From Chloroflexota bacterium (GTDB lineage: Bacteria > Chloroflexota > Limnocylindria > QHBO01), in NCBI GenBank assembly GCA_005882055.1, contig VBGQ01000039.1, positions 1 to 6,005 on the forward strand: DNA of 6,005 bases. The letters are read 5' to 3'. The position numbers and the translations under genes were made by a program. Numbering within the stretch: the first letter of the stretch is position 1; each line of letters begins with the position of its first letter. The notes beneath the pieces are model-generated. The model worked only from the letters and a program-made list of their open reading frames with translations. It was not told the origin of the DNA and searched no databases. This document shows positions 1-6,005 of this stretch, piece by piece.

Positions 1-845
<845 letters not shown>

Positions 846-879
846 CGGTCCATCTCTCGTGCCCGGATTGTCGCCTGAA

Positions 880-915
880 CGAAAACGACCCCGCTCCGCA
901 AATCGGAGCAGGGCC
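880..915 (-). terminator. Terminator-like / attenuator hairpin between rplT and pheS
   Basis: Read on the minus strand, 915-904 pairs with 898-887 in a 12-bp stem. It contains two G-U wobbles and has a 5-nt ATTTG loop. The stem is followed directly by GTTTTCGTT (886-878). This is the shape of an intrinsic terminator with a modest U-run. It lies 41 nt before the pheS start and just after a second hairpin that abuts the rplT stop. It may end part of the infC-rpmI-rplT transcript or attenuate pheS. No Phe-rich leader peptide with a start codon is visible, so a classical pheL-type mechanism is not supported. Confidence 0.6.
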
Positions 916-920
916 GAGAG

Positions 921-941
921 GCCGGCGTCGGTGACGCCGGC
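921..941 (-). other. Perfect 9-bp hairpin abutting the rplT stop codon
   Basis: The arms GCCGGCGTC and GACGCCGGC (933-941 and 921-929) are perfectly complementary around a 3-nt loop. The first base of the hairpin is the last base of the rplT TAG stop. No U-run follows, so alone it is not a terminator. It could stabilise the 3' end of the rplT message or act together with the 887-915 hairpin. A short alternative pairing, GGCC(923-920) with GGCC(915-912), would overlap one arm of each hairpin. Confidence 0.55.
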
Positions 942-1300
942 TAGCCGCTAAACGAGGACTTGGCGGTATCGACGATCTTGGCGAAGGCGGCCTCGTCGCG
1001 CACCGCCAGGTCGGCAAGGACCTTGCGGTCGACCTCGACCCCGCTTGCTTTCAGGCCGGCGATCAGGCGGCTGTACGGGATGCCGTGCGCGCGCGAGGCA
1101 GCATTGATGCGCTCGATCCACAGGCGCCGCATGACGCGCTTTCGCGTCCTCCGATCCCGATAGGCGTAGACCAGCGCATGGAAGAGCGCCTCGCGCGCCG
1201 GGCGGACGAGCTTCGAGCGGGTCCCCCGGCGCCCCTCGGCCTGGCGAAGAAGCCTCTTGTGCCGCTTGTGGGCGGCGACGCCGCGCTTGACTCGAGCCAT
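941..1300 (-). CDS. rplT: 50S ribosomal protein L20
   Basis: This 119-residue basic protein binds 23S rRNA early in large-subunit assembly. In several bacteria it also represses its own operon by binding the mRNA. The sequence opens with the family signature MARVKRGVAAHKRHKRLL and continues with GRRGTRSKL, the strongly conserved AYRDRRTRKR, LWIERINAASR, and the C-terminal VDRKVLADLAVRDEAAF. The length is that of the family. The start follows the rpmI stop by only 6 nt, with just a weak TAGG upstream, so translation is probably coupled to rpmI. The gene ends at a TAG that also begins a 9-bp hairpin. I see no leader site with the L20 binding fold that I could assign confidently, although the infC leader hairpin is a candidate place to look. 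Confidence 0.99.
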   Translation of the reverse strand: MARVKRGVAAHKRHKRLLRQAEGRRGTRSKLVRPAREALFHALVYAYRDRRTRKRVMRRLWIERINAASRAHGIPYSRLIAGLKASGVEVDRKVLADLAVRDEAAFAKIVDTAKSSFSG

Positions 1301-1306
1301 CAGCGC

Positions 1307-1507
1307 CTACTTCGCGTACGGCATGAGCCGCTCGAGCTGCGCGTTGTGCGCGGAGCTGACCACGGCCTTGCCCGCGTAGCGACGCGTTCGGCTGCTGGAC
1401 TTGATCTCGAGATGGTGGCCGCGCCAGGCCTTGGGGCGCACCCATTTCCCCGATCCGGTCTTCTTGAACCGCTTGGCGGTCCCCTTGTGGGTCTTCATCT
1501 TCGGCAT
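1307..1507 (-). CDS. rpmI: 50S ribosomal protein L35
   Basis: This is a small, 66-residue, highly basic protein of the large ribosomal subunit. It is recognised by MPKMKTHKGTAKRFKKTGSGK at the N-terminus and by the GHHLEIKSSSRTRRYAGKAVVS segment, which matches the typical L35 arrangement of a Lys-rich head followed by an SSxRxRRxxG motif. It sits between infC (6-nt gap) and rplT (6-nt gap), the standard order. Upstream the only Shine-Dalgarno-like element is a GGAG inside the last codons of infC, 12 nt from the ATG, which is a long spacing. Expression is therefore probably coupled to termination of infC translation. Nothing is unusual in the protein itself. Confidence 0.99.
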   Translation of the reverse strand: MPKMKTHKGTAKRFKKTGSGKWVRPKAWRGHHLEIKSSSRTRRYAGKAVVSSAHNAQLERLMPYAK

Positions 1508-1513
1508 TGAAAT

Positions 1514-2194
1514 TCAGTGCTCCGCTGGTGGCTGTGGCGCCTCGGCCGTCTCCTTTGGAGGGAGCTGGCCGCGCGCCACGAGCGCGTCACCGATGGTCTC
1601 CCGCCCGGTCCCGTTGGCGGCCTGTCCCTCGGGCTGGCCATTCGCGGCTTCGCCCTCGCTGGTCTCTGTCTTCCTCTCGGCCCGCTTGTCGATGGGGGCC
1701 ATCACGATGTACATGCTTCGCCCCTCGAGGAGCGGTGGACGCTCGATGGTCCCGTGCTCGGTCAGCATGCCGGCCGCCTTGTCGAGCAGGTCGCGCCCGA
1801 GGTTGGCGTGGGTCATCTCGCGCCCGCGGAACTGGACGGTCACCTTCACCCGATCTCCGTCGTCGAGGAACTCCCCGGCCCGCCGCAGCTTGGTGCGCAG
1901 GTCGTTGGTGTCGATCTTGACCCGGAGGCGGATCTCCTTGAAGGTCTGCGACTTCTGCTTCTTCTTAGCTTCGCGCTCGCGCTTCTGGATCTCGTACTTG
2001 TACTGGCCGAAGTCGAGGATGCGGCAGACCGGCGGGACCGCGGTGGGCGCGACCTCCACGAGGTCGAGGCCCTTCTCCTGTGCCAGCGCCAGCGCATCCT
2101 GCGTCGCCATGACGCCCAGCTGCTGGCCTTCATCATCGATGACCCGCACCTCGCGGATCCGGATCATCTCATTGACGCGCAGGTCCCTTGCGAT
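1514..2194 (-). CDS. infC: Translation initiation factor IF-3, probable AUC start, extended C-terminus
   Basis: IF-3 binds the 30S subunit, prevents premature 50S joining and proofreads start codons and initiator tRNA. The N-domain shows RVNEMIRIREVRVID, the helical linker includes PPVCRILDFGQYKYEIQKREREAKKKQK, and the C-domain carries FKEIRLRVKIDTNDL, VTVQFRGREMTH and SMYIVMAPIDK. The first ATG (2167) would remove the conserved RVNE and has no nearby ribosome binding site. In the same frame an in-frame TAG lies at 2198-2200, and the only plausible start codon between it and RVNE is ATC at 2192-2194, with AAGGAG (2209-2204) 9 nt upstream. AUC, AUU and AUA starts on infC are known and allow IF-3 to repress its own synthesis. 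From AUC the protein is 226 residues; E. coli IF-3 has 180. The core ends near residue 170, leaving about 56 low-complexity residues rich in Ala, Gly, Glu, Gln and Pro. It leads the infC-rpmI-rplT unit. Confidence 0.95.
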   Translation of the reverse strand: MARDLRVNEMIRIREVRVIDDEGQQLGVMATQDALALAQEKGLDLVEVAPTAVPPVCRILDFGQYKYEIQKREREAKKKQKSQTFKEIRLRVKIDTNDLRTKLRRAGEFLDDGDRVKVTVQFRGREMTHANLGRDLLDKAAGMLTEHGTIERPPLLEGRSMYIVMAPIDKRAERKTETSEGEAANGQPEGQAANGTGRETIGDALVARGQLPPKETAEAPQPPAEH

Positions 2195-2203
2195 CTTCTA
2201 CTG

Positions 2204-2210
2204 CTCCTTA
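2204..2210 (-). promoter_or_regulatory. Ribosome binding site that sets the AUC start of infC
   Basis: The minus strand reads TAAGGAG here, a strong match to the Shine-Dalgarno consensus. It is 9 nt from ATC (2194), a usable spacing, but 36 nt from the first ATG (2167), which is too far. It therefore argues for translation starting at AUC. It also lies directly after the U-rich tail of the leader hairpin, so folding of the leader could affect access to it. Confidence 0.8.
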
Positions 2211-2246
2211 ACAAACAGGCCACCTGCCGATACGGACGGGTGGCCC
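2211..2246 (-). promoter_or_regulatory. infC leader hairpin with U-rich tail (possible attenuator)
   Basis: In the transcript GGCCACC (2245-2239) pairs perfectly with GGTGGCC (2224-2218), and a G-U pair can extend the base by one. Inside the 14-nt loop, CCG and CGG (2235-2233 and 2229-2227) can form a small upper stem. The sequence immediately after is TGTTTGTT, six U in eight nt, and then the ribosome binding site. This is terminator-like. Position and shape suit transcription attenuation or a protein-binding leader; leaders upstream of infC that bind L20 are known in other bacteria. Which ligand, if any, acts here is not visible. Confidence 0.5.
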
Positions 2247-2270
2247 TCTTCGACGCGAAAACGCCGCGCG

Positions 2271-2299
2271 ACTATACCCGAAGGGGCGTTCGTGGTCAA
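2271..2299 (-). promoter_or_regulatory. Sigma-70/SigA-type promoter for infC-rpmI-rplT
   Basis: The minus strand carries TTGACC (2299-2294) and TATAGT (2276-2271), separated by exactly 17 nt. These are close matches to the TTGACA and TATAAT consensus at optimal spacing in an otherwise G+C-rich region. The predicted transcript start is near 2264, giving a leader of about 70 nt before the AUC of infC. The promoter lies wholly within the gap after the VOC gene stop, so infC can be transcribed independently of thrS. Confidence 0.8.
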
Positions 2300-2320
2300 C
2301 GAAGCGGAGCCAGCGGGAGG

Positions 2321-2677
2321 TCAGCGGGGGTAGTCATAGAAGATCGCCACCTGCCGGCCATCCGGGTCCGCGAGGCGGAAGGATCGGCTCCCCTCCCAGC
2401 GATCGCCGGAGGGCGGCGCGACGAGCGCGAAGCCCCGCTGCGCGAGCTCCTGTGACCACGCGTCGACCTCCGCCGCCGTCTCGACGCGGAACCCGATCTG
2501 GATGCCGTCGCGGGTCGCCTGGCCGCCGCGTCGGAAGCTCAGCTCGAAGCCACCCAGCTCGAGATCCACGCCCTCGCCATCGGAGGCACGCACCTTGAAC
2601 CCAAAGGCCTGCTCATAGAAGTCGGCGCAGCGGGTCGGGTTCGTCGAGAGGAGCGCCAGCTGGCCGACCGCGCGCAT
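2321..2677 (-). CDS. VOC-superfamily (glyoxalase/bleomycin-resistance fold) protein, function unknown
   Basis: This 118-residue protein has the length of a single VOC domain, two beta-alpha-beta-beta-beta modules. Module one shows LSTNPTRCADFYEQAFGFKV (10-29), the usual 'D...FY...LGF' pattern. Module two shows IQIGFRVETAAEVDAWSQELAQRGF (59-83) and ends with the characteristic LADPDGRQVAIFYDYP (102-117). Positions that usually hold metal ligands look substituted: Gln6 for the first His, Gln60 for the second His, and Ala111 for the Glu after DPDG. Only Glu45 may correspond to a retained ligand. A glyoxalase I activity is therefore unlikely, and ligand binding or sequestration is more plausible; the substrate is unknown. 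The ATG at 2677 is preferred because GAGGA lies just upstream and the domain begins right after it. An in-frame GTG at 2686 is possible, and the frame is also open further upstream into thrS. It lies 61 nt after thrS, probably in the same transcript, and before the infC promoter. Confidence 0.85.
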   Translation of the reverse strand: MRAVGQLALLSTNPTRCADFYEQAFGFKVRASDGEGVDLELGGFELSFRRGGQATRDGIQIGFRVETAAEVDAWSQELAQRGFALVAPPSGDRWEGSRSFRLADPDGRQVAIFYDYPR

Positions 2678-2738
2678 CTTCCTCACGGGAGGCGCGGCCT
2701 GCCCGGGAACCGGGTGGCGGGATGCAGGACGCGGGGTC

Positions 2739-4595
2739 TCACGACGCGGCGGTTGACGCCTCGCGCTGCTCCGAGGGAGAGCCCGCCTCCTCCGACGCTG
2801 GCTCGGCACGTGGCCAGAGCTCCCGGGATGCAACCCTCCGGCCCAGCTCCTGCACGAACTCCTCGAGCGGGACGCCCTGCGACGACGCTCCGGTGCGCAG
2901 GCGCGGGCTCACCGCGCGCGCCTCCTGGTCGCGATCGCCCACGACCAGCATCACCGGGATCTGCTGCTCCTGCGCGTCGCGCAGCTTGGCCTGCATCCGC
3001 TCGGAGCGATCGTCGATCTCGGCGCGGATCCCGGCGGCATCCAGCGCCTCGCGCACCTCCGAGGCGTACTCGAGATGGCGGTCGGCGATGGGAACCACCA
3101 TGACCTGCACCGGCGCCAGCCACAGGGGGAAGGCCCCCGCGAAGTGCTCGACGATGATCCCGGTGAAGCGCTCGAAGGTGCCGTAGATCGCATAGTGGAT
3201 CATCACCGGGCGCTCGAAATGGCCCTCGCCTGACCGGTACTCGAGGTCGAAGCGCTGCGGAAGCTGGTAGTCGAGCTGGATAGTCGCCATCTGCCACTCG
3301 CGACCCAGCGCGTCCTCGATGAACACGTCGACCTTTGGCGCGTAGAAGGCCGCACCGCCCGGGTCCAGCTGGTAGGCGAGCGCCTCCGCATCCAGTGCCT
3401 CACGCAACCGGCCCTCGGCCATGTCCCAGAACTCGTCGGAGCCGAGCTTCTTTTCCGGTCGCGTGGCCAGCTTGAAGGTCGGCAAGAATCCGAACGGCGC
3501 GAATTGGCGCTGCACCAGGTTCAGGGCCAGCCGCAGCTCGTCGGCGACCTGGTCCTCCCGACAGAACACGTGGCTGTCGTCCTGGGTCAGCTGTCGCACG
3601 CGGAAGAGACCCGCCAGAGCTCCGGTGCGCTCCTTCCGGAAGAGCGTGGAATAGTCGGCGAAGCGCATCGGCAGGTCGCGGTAGCTGCGGGCGCGAGTCT
3701 TGTAGACCAGGATCTCCTCCGGGCAGTTCATCGGCTTCAAGCCGGCCACGTGCTCGTCCGCGTCCAGCACGAACATGTTGTCCTGGTAGAGATCCCAATG
3801 GCCCGACTGCTGCCAGAGCTCGCGGCGCACGAGGCTCGGCGTGCGCACCTCCGCGAATCCGCCGTCGCGGCGCACTTCGAGCGACCATGCCTCGAGCGCG
3901 CGCCACAGCGCCATGCCTCGCGGGTGCCAGAACGGCGCGGCGGGCGACTCGGGGTGGAAGGTGAAGAGGTCGAGCTCCCGCCCGAGCTTGCGGTGGTCGC
4001 GCTTCTTGGCCTCTTCGAGGCGCCACAGGTACCGATCGAGATCGGCCTGCGTGTCCCACGCGGTCCCGTAGATGCGCTGCAGCATCGGCCGCGTCTCGTC
4101 GCCGCGCCAATAGGCCGCGGCGCTGTTCAGCAGCTTGAACGGGCCAAGTCGCCCGGTCGACGGAACATGCGGTCCGCGGCACAGGTCGACGAAGCCGTCG
4201 TGCCGATAGAAGCTGATCACCTGCGGCGGATCGGCAGGCAGCTCGCGGACGATCTCCACCTTGAACGGCTGGCCGCTGTGCTCCAGCTCGGCCAGCGCCT
4301 CATCTCGCGACAGCTCGCTCCGCTCGAACGGTACGTCCGCGGCGACCTGCTCGCGCATCTTGGCCTCGATTGCCTCGAGATCGGCTGGGGTCAGCGGCCG
4401 CGGCAGCTCGAAGTCGTAGTAGAAGCCGTCCTTGATGGCCGGACCGATGCCCAGCCTTGCCTCCGGAAACAGCTGCATGACGGACGACGCCATGACGTGT
4501 GCCGCGGAATGGCGCATCGTGTCGAGCGGATCGTGCGCGCCCGCATCGAGCAGCTCGTCTGCTCGCGAACGGACCTCGTCGCTGTCGATGGCCAT
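2739..4595 (-). CDS. thrS: Threonyl-tRNA synthetase lacking the N-terminal TGS domain
   Basis: This class II synthetase charges tRNA-Thr and hydrolyses mischarged Ser-tRNA-Thr. It has 618 residues. The editing domain (about 20-200) has HSAAH with His29 and His33, and DLCRGPH with Cys139 and His143. The catalytic domain shows TPSLV...SGHWDLYQDNMF (252-275), PMNCP with Cys291, RKERTGALAGLFRVRQLTQDDSH with His342, and PVMIH with His467; these three residues match the E. coli zinc ligands Cys334, His385 and His511. Motif 3 is GTFERFTGIIVEHFAGAFPLWLAP, followed by the anticodon-binding domain beginning VQVMVVPIADRH. Only 28 residues precede His29, compared with 72 before E. coli His73, so the TGS domain is absent. 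About 20 Ser/Ala/Glu-rich residues extend the C-terminus. The ATG at 4595 is the first in frame after the upstream TAG; no Shine-Dalgarno is visible, so initiation may be coupled or leaderless. It follows the nucleotidyltransferase gene by 33 nt. Confidence 0.98.
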   Translation of the reverse strand: MAIDSDEVRSRADELLDAGAHDPLDTMRHSAAHVMASSVMQLFPEARLGIGPAIKDGFYYDFELPRPLTPADLEAIEAKMREQVAADVPFERSELSRDEALAELEHSGQPFKVEIVRELPADPPQVISFYRHDGFVDLCRGPHVPSTGRLGPFKLLNSAAAYWRGDETRPMLQRIYGTAWDTQADLDRYLWRLEEAKKRDHRKLGRELDLFTFHPESPAAPFWHPRGMALWRALEAWSLEVRRDGGFAEVRTPSLVRRELWQQSGHWDLYQDNMFVLDADEHVAGLKPMNCPEEILVYKTRARSYRDLPMRFADYSTLFRKERTGALAGLFRVRQLTQDDSHVFCREDQVADELRLALNLVQRQFAPFGFLPTFKLATRPEKKLGSDEFWDMAEGRLREALDAEALAYQLDPGGAAFYAPKVDVFIEDALGREWQMATIQLDYQLPQRFDLEYRSGEGHFERPVMIHYAIYGTFERFTGIIVEHFAGAFPLWLAPVQVMVVPIADRHLEYASEVREALDAAGIRAEIDDRSERMQAKLRDAQEQQIPVMLVVGDRDQEARAVSPRLRTGASSQGVPLEEFVQELGRRVASRELWPRAEPASEEAGSPSEQREASTAAS

Positions 4596-4628
4596 GGTGG
4601 GCGCAAGCGTAACGCAACCTGCGCGCGC

Positions 4629-5453
4629 CTAGAGGTCGAGCTCCTTCCGCATCCGCGCCGTCTCATGCTCGACATCTGACTCGGTCAGTCCCCCGTACGG
4701 CGACAGGCGACCATCCCGATAGCCCCAGCCCTCGACGTCCGGGAGATATTGCGCGCGCGAAAGCGCGGTGCCGAAACAGACACGATCCTCGACCGCGGCC
4801 GGGTCGACGGCCCCCTCCTGCGCTCGACCCAACAGCTCGGCGCGGACCCAGTCCGGGACGCGTCCTCGATCCGCCGGATAGACGAAGTCGTACAGGACGA
4901 CATGCGCCAGCAGCACCGGCCAGAATCGGTCGAAGCGATCGACCAGGCGGCGCCAGTCCATGGTGCGGCCCGCGACGCGAATCAGGTGCGCGATGTCGGC
5001 GCCGTCGTAGCGCTCGCGCTCCATGATGAACGACTTCGACCAGAGCATCTCCTCGACGGGGATGAGCCGCACCTCGTGACCAAGCACCTCAGCGGGCAGC
5101 GCGTGCTCGAACCACGCGTCATCGACCGGCGCCAGCCCGTTCCCCGAGCCAAAGATGATGTCGACGAAGTCCCGCTCGGATTTGACCTTGCCGAGCCAAT
5201 GCCTGGCCTTCATCTCCGTCTCGTACCCTCGCTTGGCGAGCGCCGCCATTGCGGCATCCACGTCGCGCGGGTGGAGGAAGAGGTCCAGATCCTTGGTCTG
5301 CCCGCCGATGTCGGTATAGACCTCGAAGGCGAACGCGCCACCGAGCATGAACGGCAACCGCTCCTCCTCGAGCGCGGTGATGACCGCGTCGTAGAAGGCA
5401 GCCGTCCTGGGCGAGACGTCGATGTTGGCCCGCAGGCGGTCGTTGACGACCAT
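4629..5453 (-). CDS. Predicted nucleotidyltransferase (polymerase-beta fold), function unknown
   Basis: This 274-residue protein shows the nucleotidyltransferase core. LGGAFAFEVY (37-46) supplies the Gly-Gly of the nucleotide-binding loop, and TKDLDLFL (53-60) supplies the DxD pair Asp55 and Asp57. FVDIIFGSGNG (96-106) carries Asp98 as the likely third metal ligand. All three carboxylates are present, so the protein looks catalytically competent. The rest includes PVEEMLWSKSFIMERERYDGADIAHLI (132-158), an alpha-helical segment common in the minimal-nucleotidyltransferase/AbiEii-like superfamily, and a C-terminal part I do not recognise. No membrane segment or signal peptide is seen. The ATG at 5453 is preceded by AAGGAG with a short 3-nt spacing. 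It begins 12 nt after the metallophosphoesterase stop, so the two are probably cotranscribed. The substrate (RNA, protein or small molecule) cannot be told from sequence. Confidence 0.8.
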   Translation of the reverse strand: MVVNDRLRANIDVSPRTAAFYDAVITALEEERLPFMLGGAFAFEVYTDIGGQTKDLDLFLHPRDVDAAMAALAKRGYETEMKARHWLGKVKSERDFVDIIFGSGNGLAPVDDAWFEHALPAEVLGHEVRLIPVEEMLWSKSFIMERERYDGADIAHLIRVAGRTMDWRRLVDRFDRFWPVLLAHVVLYDFVYPADRGRVPDWVRAELLGRAQEGAVDPAAVEDRVCFGTALSRAQYLPDVEGWGYRDGRLSPYGGLTESDVEHETARMRKELDL

Positions 5454-5465
5454 GGACTCCTTGCC

Positions 5466-6005
5466 TCAGCTCCGCGTCCGTGCCTGCACCGGCGTCAGCT
5501 CGTTCCCGCCTTCGTCCGGCATCGAGGCCTCCACCGGGAGCTCCACGACGCGGAATGGCCGCGCCCGTCGCCCGGCCGCCAGCAGCAGTGGCAGGGACAC
5601 GTTGTAGGTGGGCACCCCGTGCCTCGTCCTCCCCTCCGTCGCACCGTGGTGCGCGTGGCCATGGAAGACGGCACTGACCTCCATGCGATCGATTGGATCC
5701 TCGAGACGGCTCGAGCCGAGGAACGGGTAGATCTGCTCCGGCTCGCCGCGAACTGTCCCCGAGATCGGCGAGTAATGAAGCAGTGCCACGCGGGATCGCG
5801 TGCGCAGCCGAGCCAGCCCTGCCTCGAGCTTCATCGCCTCGTCGATGGCGGCCTGCACGAACGCCTTGGTTGCGGTTTCTCCCCACGCGCCCAGCGAGTG
5901 GATGTCGAAACCGCCCGCGAAGCCCTTGGTACCCGCGAACCCGATGCCTGCGAGCTGGACGGCGTCGCCGTCGAGCACCTTCATGCCGGCATCGGTCAGG
6001 ATCTG
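5466..6005 (-). CDS. Calcineurin-like metallophosphoesterase, C-terminal part (5' end outside window)
   Basis: The frame is open at the right edge, with 179 residues plus stop visible. The N-terminal motifs DxH, GD and GNH of the calcineurin-like fold must lie beyond 6005. Visible signatures are GIGFAGTKGFAGGF, ALLHYSPI (the first C-terminal histidine motif) and FHGHAHHG (the GHxH metal-binding motif), followed by GVPTYNVSLPLL. The combination of the GTKGFAGGF strand, EPEQIYPFLGSSRLEDPI and GHAHHG points to a subgroup of uncharacterised cytosolic phosphoesterases rather than to a nuclease such as SbcD. An internal Met at 5984 is not the start, since conserved-looking sequence (QILTDAG) precedes it. 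The C-terminal 20 residues are polar and variable. Neighbouring the nucleotidyltransferase with 12 nt between them, it may act on the product or substrate of that enzyme, which is inference only. Confidence 0.9.
   Translation of the reverse strand, partial: QILTDAGMKVLDGDAVQLAGIGFAGTKGFAGGFDIHSLGAWGETATKAFVQAAIDEAMKLEAGLARLRTRSRVALLHYSPISGTVRGEPEQIYPFLGSSRLEDPIDRMEVSAVFHGHAHHGATEGRTRHGVPTYNVSLPLLLAAGRRARPFRVVELPVEASMPDEGGNELTPVQARTRS

Noticed and set aside
846..940. Phe-rich leader peptide for pheS
   Set aside because: The frame has only scattered Phe codons and no convincing start codon.
2195..2264. Leader peptide upstream of infC ending at the TAG before AUC
   Set aside because: That frame has no ATG, GTG or TTG start with a ribosome binding site after the predicted transcript start.
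1517..2455. 312-codon plus-strand open frame opposite infC and the VOC gene
   Set aside because: It crosses two conserved minus-strand genes and the promoter gap; the Leu/Arg-rich translation is typical of a shadow frame.
2702..2714. CCCGG-TTC-CCGGG hairpin between thrS and the VOC gene
   Set aside because: Only 5 bp with no U-run after it, so there is no support for a terminator.
4590..4600. Kozak-like context (CCCACCATGG) at the thrS start
   Set aside because: Coincidental; all genes are bacterial in type and order.
4605..4628. Promoter just upstream of thrS (TACGCT as a -10)
   Set aside because: The hexamer is a poor match and no -35-like hexamer sits at 16-18 nt spacing.
3504..4679. 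391-codon plus-strand open frame opposite thrS
   Set aside because: Antisense to a fully conserved thrS; long antisense frames are expected in G+C-rich coding DNA, and its translation resembles no family.

Overview
The window is a G+C-rich (about two-thirds by eye) bacterial chromosome segment in which every supported gene lies on the minus strand. In transcription order, from high to low coordinates, it reads: metallophosphoesterase (cut by the right edge), nucleotidyltransferase-fold protein, thrS, a small VOC/glyoxalase-fold protein, infC, rpmI, rplT, and pheS (cut by the left edge). The core thrS / infC-rpmI-rplT / pheS order is the widespread bacterial translation cluster, and pheT would be expected just beyond position 1. 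I cannot name the organism. The base composition, a threonyl-tRNA synthetase lacking its N-terminal TGS domain and an extended IF-3 would fit a poorly characterised high-GC lineage, perhaps a Chloroflexota-like or actinobacterial-like group, but this is a weak inference.

Right part (4629-6005): the C-terminal half of a calcineurin-like metallophosphoesterase ends 12 nt before a polymerase-beta-type nucleotidyltransferase, so the two form a tight gene pair of unknown role. The nucleotidyltransferase is followed after 33 nt by thrS. No terminator is visible between them, and thrS has no Shine-Dalgarno sequence.

Centre (2321-4595): ThrRS keeps its editing and catalytic domains with all zinc and editing residues but lacks the usual TGS domain. 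A VOC-fold gene that has lost most of the family's metal ligands sits between thrS and infC.

Left-centre (941-2320): a clear housekeeping promoter (TTGACC, 17 nt, TATAGT) lies in the 126-nt gap after the VOC gene and should drive infC-rpmI-rplT. Its roughly 70-nt leader contains a hairpin followed by a U-rich run immediately before the ribosome binding site. The IF-3 frame almost certainly starts at an AUC codon (2194), not at the first AUG (2167). AUC is a rare codon class, classically linked to IF-3 autoregulation.

Left (1-940): two consecutive hairpins, the second shaped like an intrinsic terminator or attenuator, separate rplT from pheS. The window thus encodes two aminoacyl-tRNA synthetases, an initiation factor and two large-subunit ribosomal proteins, with at least three likely control points: the infC promoter and leader, the infC start codon, and the rplT-pheS hairpins. 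There is no gene-free stretch over 300 bases. I saw no mobile element, CRISPR array, tRNA or rRNA.
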